A DNA stretch of 64,000 nt from Rhodoferax sp. U2-2l (GTDB taxonomy: Bacteria > Pseudomonadota > Gammaproteobacteria > Burkholderiales > Burkholderiaceae_C): positions 1 through 64,000 of the forward strand of contig NZ_JAJCTH010000010.1 in NCBI RefSeq assembly GCF_020594515.1, given 5' to 3'. Positions 1 to 8,217 of the stretch are shown here, one piece after another; the stretch's first letter is position 1, and each line of letters opens with the position of its first letter. The notes beneath the pieces were generated by a model. That model did not search any database. It worked only from the letters and a program-made list of their open reading frames with translations, and was not told where the DNA came from. A program made the translations under genes and the position numbers.

Positions 1-21
1 CACGCGAGTTCTTTAGACGCC

Positions 22-108
22 ATAACTATGCACAGACTTCGCCGGACCCGAAGTCTCACTGCCAGAGGGGCTGACGGCATTCATAAACAACCATCTGCGC
101 ATAGTTGT
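22..108. repeat. Nested imperfect palindrome at the window's left edge
   Basis: Outer arms at 22-31 and 99-108 are complementary at 9 of 10 positions. Inside lies a perfect 7-bp hairpin (34-40 with 50-56, loop of 9). The stretch 1-260 has no recognisable gene and is clearly more AT-rich than the coding DNA that follows. The structure could be the end of a mobile element or a recombination site. Nothing in the sequence proves which. Confidence 0.45.
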
Positions 109-121
109 CACCTGAGCATAG

Positions 122-153
122 AGGCTGTTATGTAGAGATGTACATAACAGCCT
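122..153. repeat. 13-bp perfect inverted repeat with 6-bp centre
   Basis: The arms AGGCTGTTATGTA (122-134) and TACATAACAGCCT (141-153) are perfectly complementary and flank the spacer GAGATG. No T-run follows directly, so a simple terminator is not the best reading. The 13-6-13 geometry resembles core sites of tyrosine recombinases, but no recombinase gene lies in the window. It sits about 110 bp before the broken 5' end of umuC. Confidence 0.5.
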
Positions 154-260
154 AAACCGGGCACACATTTGGCTTTTTAGAGTGGTGTTTTTTGCTTAAA
201 GTGTTAGTCTTTACTCAGCGAGTGAAATAGCGAACTTATTCCCTACTAACAGTTAGGGTC

Positions 261-1522
261 ATTCAGAAGAGCTGTGAGCGGGTGTTTCGTCCGAGTCTGA
301 ACGGCTTGCCAGTGGTGGTGTTGTCCAACAACGATGGTTGTGCCATTGCCCGCTCGAATGAAGCCAAGGCGCTGGGTATCGCCATGGGTGCCCCCTGGTT
401 CCAGATCAGACACCTGGCAGAAGAAGCGGGGCTGGTGGCCCTGTCTGCCAACTTTGCCCTCTACGGTGACCTCAGTGACCGCATGATGAGCCTGGCTGCG
501 GGGCTTGGCCCGCACCAGGAGATCTATTCGATCGATGAGAGTTTCATTGACCTGTCGGGTGTGCGCGGCGACCTGGTGGCCCGCAGCCACAAGATCCGTT
601 CGCGCATCCTGCAGTGGGTCGGCATTCCCTGCGGCATTGGCATCGGTGCCACCAAGACTCTGGCCAAACTGGCCAAACTGGCCAACCATGTGGCCAAGAC
701 CGCCGAGCGCAAACCGGGCATTTATCCAGACCATCTGGCGCAGGTGTGTGACTTGTCCAAGTTGACCCAGAACGAACTCGATGCCGTACTGACCGCTACG
801 CCAGTGAATGAAGTCTGGGGCGTGGGCCGGCAGATATCCAAGCAACTGACCGCAGCCGGGGTGACCACCGTGCTGGACCTGGTACGGCTGGACCCCGCCA
901 TGGTGAAGCGCCGCTGGTCGGTGGTGTTGGAGCGCACGGTGCGTGAACTGCAGGGCACACCGTGCATTGATCTGGACCACACACCTGCACCCAAGAAGGA
1001 GATTGCCTGTACCCGCTCCTTTGGGCATCCGGTGACTGAACTGTCCACCCTGGCGGAAGCGGTGACCGAGTTCGCCAGCCGTGCCGCAGTCAAGCTGCAC
1101 TGGTGTTGGTGCTCATCCGCACCAGCCCCTTTCGACGAGATCCGCAGTACAGCCGCTCCATCAATGTGCCGATTCGCTGGTCAACTTCGGATACGGCGGT
1201 CATCCTGGAAGCGGCCCTGGCAGGTTTGCGGACCATCTACCAACCTGGTTTCAACTACGCCAAGGCTGGTGTGATGTTGATGGATCTGCAATCCGATCAG
1301 GTGCAGCAAGGCGAGCTTGATTGGGACGATGACAAAACAGGCAAAGACCGTGGCAGCCTGATGTGTTCTCTGGATACGTTAAACCAGCGGTTTGGCCGTG
1401 GCACGGTGAAGATGGCAAGCAGCGGTCTGAAGGGTGAAAAGAGACTTTGGTCGATGAAACAAGAACGCCGGACTCCGGCTTACACCACCTGTCTGGCAGA
1501 CATGCCCACCGCCAAGGCTTGA
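261..1522 (+). pseudogene. umuC: umuC-type Y-family DNA polymerase V subunit, truncated and frameshifted
   Basis: The reading frame matches UmuC (translesion polymerase of the SOS response) from the conserved CERVFRPSLNG at about 273 onward, including SIDESFIDLSG, the helix-hairpin-helix region and the little-finger domain. Two lesions are visible. The first roughly 15 residues of the family, which carry the first catalytic Asp (LVDxNNFY), are missing, and the upstream DNA is unrelated. Near 1098-1103 the frame shifts: FASRAAVKLH is followed in another frame by LVLVLIRTSPF and a normal C-terminus ending at 1522, consistent with loss of about 22-25 bp. No umuD lies in view. The polymerase cannot be functional. 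Identity as umuC is secure; the exact 5' boundary is approximate. Confidence 0.85.
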
Positions 1523-1534
1523 GAGGAAGGCCGA

Positions 1535-2314
1535 ATGCAAGAGTCAGCAACACCCATGCAGGCACCGTCGCTGGAAGCACCCACGCTCAAACGCATCCAT
1601 GCGAAAAGGCTCCGGGAGGTGTACCGCTCGGCTGGTTGGCCCAGTTTGGATGTGATCGAGATTGAACTGCTGGCTGCCGGACTGCTGGAGAGACAAAACC
1701 TTGACGGGCATGACTATGTGCGTGTGACCGATGCCGGTATCCAGTACCTGGCTCAAACCGCCCAGAACAACCGTCAGGTGATGTCAGCCCATGAGGCCCT
1801 GGTGGATCAGGTGACCCAGGTGTTGCTGCGTGAAGGCAGGTTGGTCTGGAAGAACCTGAACCTGAGGGCCTGGGTGGCGCCACAGGAGGAGACACCCGGA
1901 CGCTGGAAGATGGCGATGCCTGATGTGTTCTCGATCCGCAACAGCAGTGTCCAGGCGTATCTGGAGCCCATCGTGCATGAAATCAAGGTCAGCCGGGCGG
2001 ATTTGCTAGGCGATCTCAAGCGCCCGGACAAACGCGCCGCCTATCTGGATCTGGGTGGGCAGTGCTGGTATGTGCTGGGTTGTGATCGTAGCGGCCATCC
2101 GATTGCCAAGCCCAATGAGATTCCCCTGGCGTGCAGGGTGATGGTGTACCAAAACAAGCAGTCGGAGGTGATGCGGCCAGCGCCGAAGCGGGCTTGCCCG
2201 GAATTGCCGTTTGAGGTTTGGATGGCGCTGGCCAAGGCGACCCCCATCAATGCCGCAGCATCAATGGGAAGGGATCTCCCGGATCAGGCGGACTTCAGCA
2301 ACATGGCTGACTGA
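1535..2314 (+). CDS. Putative winged-helix / PD-(D/E)XK nuclease-like protein
   Basis: A 259-residue protein of unknown role. Residues about 20-80 look like a winged-helix domain ending in VRVTDAGIQYLAQ. Residues about 85-195 look like an MmcB-type PD-(D/E)XK nuclease core: a helix, then MPD (D130), then HEIK (E149, K151), then SRADLLGDLKRPDKRAAY and a strand CWYVLG. This D-(x)n-E-x-K arrangement is the classic nuclease signature. The gene starts 12 bp after the umuC stop, with GAGGAAGG as ribosome site, so it was probably cotranscribed with umuC. This suggests a DNA-repair or mobile-element role. The fold is inferred from motif layout alone, and no family member was recognised by name with confidence. 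Confidence 0.6.
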   Translation: MQESATPMQAPSLEAPTLKRIHAKRLREVYRSAGWPSLDVIEIELLAAGLLERQNLDGHDYVRVTDAGIQYLAQTAQNNRQVMSAHEALVDQVTQVLLREGRLVWKNLNLRAWVAPQEETPGRWKMAMPDVFSIRNSSVQAYLEPIVHEIKVSRADLLGDLKRPDKRAAYLDLGGQCWYVLGCDRSGHPIAKPNEIPLACRVMVYQNKQSEVMRPAPKRACPELPFEVWMALAKATPINAAASMGRDLPDQADFSNMAD

Positions 2315-2540
2315 GAGGGGTCGGCCGTTAAGTCAGTCAGGACGGGATGCTGACTGGCGGGTACCGCGTCAGGCTAGCGTGTCAGCTCCGCAATCAGTTG
2401 TCCGGGCCAGCACGTTCACTCGATGGCCGCGGCTGTCGACCCGGAAGGCGTTTAAGCTACCTGAGGCAGATTTAACTTAACAGCGGATGGCGTTTCGGCT
2501 TCTACCACCGTCAGTTTTAAACTGCCGTTGGCACCACTAA

Positions 2541-2768
2541 CTATCCAACCTTCAGGGTGAGGCCCTCTTTCTTGGCTTCCATCACGCCAGCGGCTTTGCC
2601 ATCAATATATAGAAGGTAGTCGGCAAAGCCGTAGCCGGTATTGAGGGGAAATGCGCGTAAAGCCACACCACGAGTGGCATGGATGTTGGCATCAGCCATA
2701 TTGCAGAGGTGCCAACCAGTTGCAACCAACAGCGCGTCGATACTGGCTCTGGCCCTGGCTCTGGCGTC
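2541..2768 (-). pseudogene. hsdR: Relic of type I restriction enzyme R subunit (HsdR N-terminus)
   Basis: The minus strand encodes a fragment reading SIDALLVATGWHLC, then ATRGVALRAFPLN, GYGFADYLLYIDGKAAGVM and EAKKEG. This is the N-terminal nuclease segment of HsdR, with the catalytic D of ADYLLY and E-x-K of EAKK. A normal HsdR is about 800-1100 residues. Here the frame stops at 2541 and no start codon or further homology is seen. No hsdM or hsdS is nearby. The flanks 2315-2540 and 2769-2932 hold nothing I recognise. Confidence 0.75.
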
Positions 2769-2932
2769 ATGGGGGCTCCCTGCCGAGCATTCTGGGAGGC
2801 TTGACTGATCAATATTCTCAGGAAGAAGGATTTTGATTGAAATGCCGAATCTCTATGGTTTGGGCGCCACAGAACCGCAGGTGTAACTTCGGTGCATACT
2901 CAAACCCTAAAAAGTTCTTTGTTCTCAACTGG

Positions 2933-3013
2933 TTTTGAGAATTTGTTATGGCAACGTTCGATTGCCAAAAGTCGAGTTTTGAGAATTTGTTATAAATTTT
3001 GAGAATTTGTTAT
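2933..3013 (+). repeat. Three copies of a 17-bp direct repeat upstream of gloC
   Basis: TTTTGAGAATTTGTTAT occurs identically at 2933-2949, 2977-2993 and 2997-3013, with starts 44 and 20 bp apart. The last copy ends 19 bp before the gloC start codon, so the repeats overlap the likely promoter or leader. They could be protein-binding sites or remnants of the neighbouring island. Confidence 0.8.
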
Positions 3014-3032
3014 CAGTAACCTTTTTTGAAAC

Positions 3033-3677
3033 ATGTTCCAGTACCTCACCATTCCCGTCACCGCCTTTGATCAAAACTGTTCCCTGGTCTGGTGTGACCA
3101 GACCCAACAAGCCGCCGTGATTGACCCGGGGGGTGATCTGGATGTGATCCTGGCCGAAGTCAAGCGCCTGGGCTTGACGCTGGGCCAGATCTGGCTGACC
3201 CATGCGCACATTGACCATGCCGGGGGCACGGGCGAACTCGCTGAGCGCCTGGGCTTGCCCATCATCGGCCCGGGTGAGGGCGACCAGTTCTGGATTGACG
3301 GGCTGCCCGCGCAAAGCAAGATGTTTGGTTTTCCGCCCGCCAAGCTGTTCAAACCGACACGGTGGTTACATGACGGCGACACGGTGACGGTGGGCAACTG
3401 CACGCTGCAGGTGCGCCATTGCCCGGGCCACACACCGGGGCATGTGGTGTTTTACTCACCTGAGGCCAAGCGCGCGTTTGTGGGGGATGTGCTGTTTGCC
3501 GGCTCGATTGGCCGCACCGACTTTCCGCAGGGTGACCACGCCACGCTGATCGCCAGCATCAAAAACCGCCTGTGGCCCATGGGTGACGACACCGTGTTCA
3601 TTCCCGGCCACGGGCCGGAGAGCACCTTTGGGCGCGAGCGGCGCAGCAACCCCTATGTGGCTGACGCGGTGGTGTGA
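3033..3677 (+). CDS. gloC: MBL-fold hydroxyacylglutathione hydrolase (YcbL/GloC type)
   Basis: This 214-residue metallo-beta-lactamase-fold protein matches the E. coli YcbL/GloC family in length and layout. YcbL-type enzymes hydrolyse S-lactoylglutathione, the second step of methylglyoxal detoxification, in the cytoplasm. Visible motifs are PVTAFDQNCSL near the N-terminus, the metal motif THAHIDH at residues 56-62, HCPGHTPGH at about 129-137, GDVLF, and FIPGHGP near residue 192. It is a stand-alone gene followed by a shared bidirectional terminator. Substrate is inferred from family; other small-thioester hydrolase activity is possible. Confidence 0.85.
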   Translation: MFQYLTIPVTAFDQNCSLVWCDQTQQAAVIDPGGDLDVILAEVKRLGLTLGQIWLTHAHIDHAGGTGELAERLGLPIIGPGEGDQFWIDGLPAQSKMFGFPPAKLFKPTRWLHDGDTVTVGNCTLQVRHCPGHTPGHVVFYSPEAKRAFVGDVLFAGSIGRTDFPQGDHATLIASIKNRLWPMGDDTVFIPGHGPESTFGRERRSNPYVADAVV

Positions 3678-3781
3678 TCGGTCGGAATGCCGTTGGATAC
3701 GCTCAAAAAAAGAGAGCTGCCAGCCCCGGTAGATAAAAAGTTAGAGGGCGATGTGTCTTAATTTCTCGGGGTTGCGGACAT

Positions 3782-3810
3782 GAAAAAGCCCGGTTGAACC
3801 GGGCTTTTTC
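3782..3810. terminator. Bidirectional intrinsic terminator
   Basis: GAAAAAGCCCGGTT and its complement AACCGGGCTTTTTC form a symmetric stem with A-run and T-run on either side, so it can end transcription of gloC (plus) and dctM (minus). The stretch 3678-3781 before it has no gene. Confidence 0.9.
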
Positions 3811-3828
3811 ACGCTCAGGCGCTGTCCG

Positions 3829-5112
3829 TCAGATCATGCCCAACATGCGCGGGAACCACAAGGAGAGGCCGGGCCAGTAAGTCACCAGCATCAGGAACGC
3901 CAGCATCGACAACAGCCACGGCCACACCGCCACCGTCAGTTCGGTGATGCCCATCTTGGTGATGCCGCTGGCCACATACAGGTTCAGTCCCACCGGCGGG
4001 TGGCACATGCCCACCTCCATGTTCACCACCATGATGATGCCGAAGTGCACCGGGTCAATGCCCAGCTTCATCGCCACCGGGAACAAGATGGGTGCAAAGA
4101 TCAGCACGATCGAGCTGGGCTCCATGAAGTTGCCCGCCAGCAGCAGGATCACGTTCACTGCCAGCAGGAAGGTGATCATGCCCAGGCCATTGCCCAGCAT
4201 CCAGTCGGCCAGGGCCTGCGGGATGTTCTCGTTGGTCATGATGAAGCTGAACAGCACCGCGTTGGTGATGATGTAGAGCAGCATGGCGGCCATGTTGGCG
4301 GAGTTCAGCAGCACGCGGGGCACGTCTTTCAACCCCATGTCCTTGTAGACAAACACCGCCACGACAAAGGCATACACCGCGCTCATGGCCGCTGCCTCGG
4401 TGGGTGTGAAGATGCCCGCGTAGATGCCGCCCATCACAATCACGATCAGCAGCAGGCCCCAAGCGGAATCCTTGAACGCCTTCAACCGTTGTGGCCAGCT
4501 GGCCTTGGGCAAGCGTGGGTAGTTGAACTTGCGGGCGCGGAAGTAAGTGACCCCAGCCAACACGCAGGCCAGCGCGATACCCGGCACCACCCCGGCCATG
4601 AACAGCGCACCCACACTGGTGTTGGTCGCCACCGAATACATCACCATCACGATGCTGGGTGGAATCAGGATGCCCAAAGCGCCTGAGGTGGTGATGACGC
4701 CAGCGCCAAACTTGTTGGGAAACCCGGCCTTGACCATGGCGGGCAGCAAGATCGAGCCAATGGCCACCACCGTGGCCGGGCTGGAGCCCGATACCGCGGC
4801 AAACAGCGCGCAGGCCACCACCCCCGCCAGACCCAGGCCGCCATGCCAGTGGCCCACCATGCTGGAAGCAAAGTTGATCATGCGCCGGGCCACGCCACCG
4901 TGCGTCAGAAAATTGCCCGCCAGAATGAAGAACGGGATCGCCATGATCTCGAACTTCTCGATGCCGGTGAACAGCTTCAAGGCCACCGACTCCAGCGGTA
5001 CATCGGTAAAGCCAAACAGAAAGGTCAGCACCGTCAGCCCCAGCGAGATCGAAATCGGCATCCCGGTGAGCATCAGTACCGCCAGCAGGATAAAGATGAT
5101 GGCGGCGTTCAT
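3829..5112 (-). CDS. dctM: TRAP transporter large permease DctM
   Basis: A 427-residue inner-membrane protein made almost entirely of hydrophobic segments, as expected for the 12-helix DctM subunit that moves substrate using the sodium gradient. Family signatures include FFILAGNFLTHGGVARR, VSGSSPATVVAIGSILLPAM, GALGILIPPSIVMVMYS and HFGIIMVVNMEVGMCHPPVGLNLYV. The start codon overlaps the dctQ stop by 4 bp, so translation is probably coupled. The substrate is likely a C4-dicarboxylate or another organic acid, but the sequence does not decide this. Confidence 0.95.
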   Translation of the reverse strand: MNAAIIFILLAVLMLTGMPISISLGLTVLTFLFGFTDVPLESVALKLFTGIEKFEIMAIPFFILAGNFLTHGGVARRMINFASSMVGHWHGGLGLAGVVACALFAAVSGSSPATVVAIGSILLPAMVKAGFPNKFGAGVITTSGALGILIPPSIVMVMYSVATNTSVGALFMAGVVPGIALACVLAGVTYFRARKFNYPRLPKASWPQRLKAFKDSAWGLLLIVIVMGGIYAGIFTPTEAAAMSAVYAFVVAVFVYKDMGLKDVPRVLLNSANMAAMLLYIITNAVLFSFIMTNENIPQALADWMLGNGLGMITFLLAVNVILLLAGNFMEPSSIVLIFAPILFPVAMKLGIDPVHFGIIMVVNMEVGMCHPPVGLNLYVASGITKMGITELTVAVWPWLLSMLAFLMLVTYWPGLSLWFPRMLGMI

Positions 5113-5885
5113 GAACGGTCTCCCTTGTTGGCTTCTTGCGCCGCAGCGCGGGCAGCGTCCGCTGCTTCTTTGGCCGCTGCCTGCTCCCGCGCAAGGCGGG
5201 TGGCTGTGTGCAAGCTGCCGTCGGGTTTGTGGTGCAGGTCGCGCGGATGCAGGTTGTCACCCATGGCGTAGGGGTTGACATCGACCGCGATCGGGTGTTC
5301 CTCGTCCAGACCGTCGACATGGCCATGATCATGGTGAGGCAGGTCCCCGGTTTTGATGAAATTTGTCAGAACCTGCAAGAACCGAAAGCACATCAGGCTG
5401 GTGCCCAGCGGGATGGCGCTGTACACCATCCAGGTGGGCCACTCCAGGTCTGGCGTGGTCGGGCCTTCGGGCACGTCCACAAGGTCCATGCCAAACAGGG
5501 TAAAGAAGTAGTGGTGGGCGCCGTTTTCCCACACAAAACGCGTGCCCAGTACCGCCACAATGAAGGTGAACAGGGCGCCCGCGCTCAAGCCAAAGATCAC
5601 CGCCTTGGCGCGATTGGGGCGGGTCAAGCGGTTGATGAGCACATCCACCCCCACATGGATGCCGGTGCGCACGCCATAGGCGGCACCAAACTTGGCCATC
5701 CACACAAACATGATGATGGTCAGCTCTTGCGCCCAGGTCATGTTCAGGGACAGCAGCCAGTCTTGCACGCCAGGGATGGCCCAGCCCGCCGCATATCGGT
5801 GCAGCACCGCGACAAAGATGATGAGTGTGGCGGCACCCATCAGGAAGGTGATGAGCCACTCTTCCAGATGATTGAGGATTTTCAT
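5109..5885 (-). CDS. dctQ: TRAP transporter small permease DctQ
   Basis: A 258-residue small TRAP subunit with four hydrophobic helices in the first 195 residues, including WLITFLMGAATLIIFVAVLHR and WAQELTIIMFVWMAKFGAAYGVRTG. It partners DctM and receives substrate from DctP. It is longer than many DctQ proteins (about 170-230) because of a charged C-terminal tail rich in Ala, Glu and Lys (about residues 225-258), probably cytoplasmic. A terminator upstream (5939-5973) separates it from dctP, which may lower dctQM expression relative to the binding protein. Confidence 0.93.
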   Translation of the reverse strand: MKILNHLEEWLITFLMGAATLIIFVAVLHRYAAGWAIPGVQDWLLSLNMTWAQELTIIMFVWMAKFGAAYGVRTGIHVGVDVLINRLTRPNRAKAVIFGLSAGALFTFIVAVLGTRFVWENGAHHYFFTLFGMDLVDVPEGPTTPDLEWPTWMVYSAIPLGTSLMCFRFLQVLTNFIKTGDLPHHDHGHVDGLDEEHPIAVDVNPYAMGDNLHPRDLHHKPDGSLHTATRLAREQAAAKEAADAARAAAQEANKGDRS

Positions 5886-5938
5886 TCGGCTGCTCCGCTA
5901 AATATAGCTAATGGTGCCCATCCTTAGGGGCTAGATAC

Positions 5939-5973
5939 AAAAAAACCCGCCAGGTTGAGCGCCGGGCGGGGTT
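5939..5973 (-). terminator. Intrinsic terminator between dctP and dctQ
   Basis: Reading the minus strand, AACCCCGCCC pairs with GGCGGGTT across a loop of about 13 and is followed by a run of seven T. Its position inside the operon suggests partial termination that keeps dctP mRNA more abundant than dctQM. Confidence 0.8.
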
Positions 5974-5988
5974 CCGGACTGGCTGGAC

Positions 5989-6984
5989 TTACAGCTTGCT
6001 GGGGTCGAAACCCGTGGCTTGGTAGATCTGCTGCAGGGTGTCTTTGCCGACGCGGTCGGCCATCTTGGTGTGCACCGGGGCCATGGCTTTCTTGAGCGCC
6101 AGACGCTCCTCGGCCGTGGGGGTGTAGATGGTGGTTTTACCGCTGGCCTTCACGCTTGCGAGTGCCTTGTCGTTCTCTTCCTGGGCGATCTGGTTGGCGT
6201 AAGTGGTGGCCTCGTTCATGGCTTGCATCAGCGGCGTGCGAACGTCGGCAGGCAGCGCCTCCCAGAACTTCTTGTTGACGATCACCGCGTAGCCCAGGTA
6301 ACCGTGGTTGGTCAGGGACAGGTGTTTCTGCACCTCGTGCATTTTTTGGGTGTAGAAGTTGGAAGGCGGGTTTTCGGTGCCGTCCACCACACCGGTTTGC
6401 AGGGCCTGGTAGGTTTCACCAAAGGCGATCACCTGCGGGATGCCACCGACCGCCCGGATCTCTTCTTCCAGCACCTTGGAGGACTGGATGCGGTACTTCT
6501 TGCCCTTGTAGTCGGCCACCGTCTTCAGCGGCGAATTGGCCGAAAACGACTTGAAGCCGTTGTCCCAGTAGGCTAGGCCCTTGATGCCACGCGATTCCAG
6601 CTTGGTCAGCAGCGCAGCGCCGACCGGGCCCTGGGTGATCTTGTGCAATTCGGTGCGGTCGTCAAAGATGAACGGCAAGTCAAACGCCTCAAACTCTTTC
6701 ACACCCAACGGGCCAAACTTGGCCAGTGACGGGGCCAACATCTGGACAGAACCCATTTGCAGGGCTTCCATTTCTTCCTTGTCCTTGTACAGCGCGCTGT
6801 TGGCGTACACCTCCACCTTCACCTTGCCCTTGGTCAGCTCGGCAGCCTTCTTGGCAAAAAATTCCGACGCCTTGCCCTTGGGGGTATCGGCAGCCACCAC
6901 GTGGCTGAATTTGATGATGGTTTGGGCATGGACGCTCAAACCTGCGGCCAGCATGGCAGCGGCGATGACGATTTTCATTTTCAT
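5989..6984 (-). CDS. dctP: TRAP transporter substrate-binding protein DctP
   Basis: A periplasmic solute-binding protein of 331 residues. The start at 6984 gives MKMKIVIAAAMLAAGLSVHAQ, a normal Sec signal peptide cleaved after HAQ; a longer frame exists upstream but lacks a sensible N-terminus. DctP hallmarks are FSHVVAADTPKGKASEFF, the FDLPFIFDD segment, the carboxylate-binding region around KKYRIQSSKVLEEEIRAVGG, and TENPPSNFYTQKMHEVQK. It heads the dctPQM order. The upstream stretch 6985-7094 is the likely promoter region. Ligand unknown; C4-dicarboxylates are the default guess. Confidence 0.93.
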   Translation of the reverse strand: MKMKIVIAAAMLAAGLSVHAQTIIKFSHVVAADTPKGKASEFFAKKAAELTKGKVKVEVYANSALYKDKEEMEALQMGSVQMLAPSLAKFGPLGVKEFEAFDLPFIFDDRTELHKITQGPVGAALLTKLESRGIKGLAYWDNGFKSFSANSPLKTVADYKGKKYRIQSSKVLEEEIRAVGGIPQVIAFGETYQALQTGVVDGTENPPSNFYTQKMHEVQKHLSLTNHGYLGYAVIVNKKFWEALPADVRTPLMQAMNEATTYANQIAQEENDKALASVKASGKTTIYTPTAEERLALKKAMAPVHTKMADRVGKDTLQQIYQATGFDPSKL

Positions 6985-7094
6985 GGTGGCTTGTTTCCAG
7001 AGGTTGGGTGACTGAGGGAGCGCGAGCGTATCCCCGCCATCACGCCAAAACAACTGTGGCGTTCAACAGTAGGGTTTACACCTAAGTACCGGAA

Positions 7095-8174
7095 TCAGTG
7101 CGTTTGGCGTGCCAGCGCCTGGTGCAAAAGCTGCAGCCATGTCGGGCCAATGCGCCTGGCCAGTTGCTGTTGCACCGGCAACACCGCCTGGCGTAGCCGA
7201 TCGCGCTGCGCTGCGGTGAGCGTGTGCACGCGGGTGGTGCCCGCCTGGCGCAAGGCGGTCAGCGCGTTGTCGTTTTGCGCATCGGCAATCTGGTTGCCAA
7301 AGGCCAGCGCCTCTTGCAGGGCCTGGTTGATCAGGGCGCGGTCGTGGGTGTTGAGTTGCTGCCACAGGCGCTGGTGGGTGACCACCGCGTAGCCCAGGTA
7401 ACCGTGGTTGGTCAGGCTCAGGTCGGTCTGCACCTGGTGCATGGCCTGGGTCCAGAAGTTCGACACCGGGTTTTCGGTGCCGTCCACCACACCGCTGGCC
7501 AGCGCGCGGCGCGTTTCGCTGAAAGGCAGCGTGACCGGCCGGGCACCCAGCGTGCGCATCTGCGCGGCGATCACCTGTGAGGCCTGCACCCGCATGCGCA
7601 GGCCGGCAAAGTCCTGCGGCGCCAGCAACGGGCGGTTGGCGCTCATCTGTTTGAAGCCGTTGTCAAAGTAACCCAGCCCGACCAGCCCCTGGCGCGCCAG
7701 CCCGTGCAGCAGCCGCTGGCCCAACGGCCCCAGCGTGATGCGGCGCACCGCGGCCAGGTCGTCAAACAAAAGCGGCAGGTCAAACAGCTCAAACTCGGGC
7801 AGCCCGATGCGGCCAAACTTGGACAGCGACGGCGCCACCAAATCCACCGCGCCAAACTGCAGCGCCTGCATTTCGTCGGCATCGCCATACAGCTGCGCGT
7901 TGGGGAACACCTGCACGCCAATGCGCCCGTCCGAGCGCTCTTGCACCAGCACCTTGAAGCGGTTGGCCGCCAGGCCCTTGGGCGTTTCTTCGGCCACCAC
8001 ATGCGAAAAACGCAGCGTGATCTCGGGGGATGACGCGGTGGCGCGGGCGGCTGGCAGCAGCGCGGCACCGGCCAGGGCAGCGGCCCTGGTGCCAGCCCCA
8101 GCCAACCAGCGCCTGCGCCCGGCGTGCACCGGCGAAGTCGGCAAGGCAGGGCGGGCAAAACGGTCAGCGGGCAT
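7095..8174 (-). CDS. Second DctP-type TRAP substrate-binding protein
   Basis: A 359-residue paralogue of the dctP product just downstream: FSHVVAEETPKGLAANRFK, FDLPLLFDDLAAVRR and TENPVSNFWTQAMHQVQ align point for point with it. The start at 8174 gives a long N-terminus with RRRWLAG followed by a hydrophobic Ala-rich stretch ending near ARATA, which looks like a twin-arginine-type signal, unlike the Sec signal of its neighbour. No second dctQM pair accompanies it, so it may feed the same permease or act as a sensor partner. The stop lies 110 bp before dctP on the same strand. Ligand unknown. Confidence 0.88.
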   Translation of the reverse strand: MPADRFARPALPTSPVHAGRRRWLAGAGTRAAALAGAALLPAARATASSPEITLRFSHVVAEETPKGLAANRFKVLVQERSDGRIGVQVFPNAQLYGDADEMQALQFGAVDLVAPSLSKFGRIGLPEFELFDLPLLFDDLAAVRRITLGPLGQRLLHGLARQGLVGLGYFDNGFKQMSANRPLLAPQDFAGLRMRVQASQVIAAQMRTLGARPVTLPFSETRRALASGVVDGTENPVSNFWTQAMHQVQTDLSLTNHGYLGYAVVTHQRLWQQLNTHDRALINQALQEALAFGNQIADAQNDNALTALRQAGTTRVHTLTAAQRDRLRQAVLPVQQQLARRIGPTWLQLLHQALARQTH

Positions 8175-8217
8175 GGCGATGATTATGGCCACCCGCGGCC
8201 CGAACGACGCCGCCGGT

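Noticed and set aside
22..108. An integron attC site
   Set aside because: The paired arms have the general shape, but the conserved core triplets (GTTRRRY and RYYYAAC) are not placed correctly and no integrase or cassette array is seen.
2933..3013. A short CRISPR array
   Set aside because: Only three 17-bp copies with spacings of 27 and 3 bp between them, and no cas genes. The unequal, very short spacers exclude a CRISPR array.
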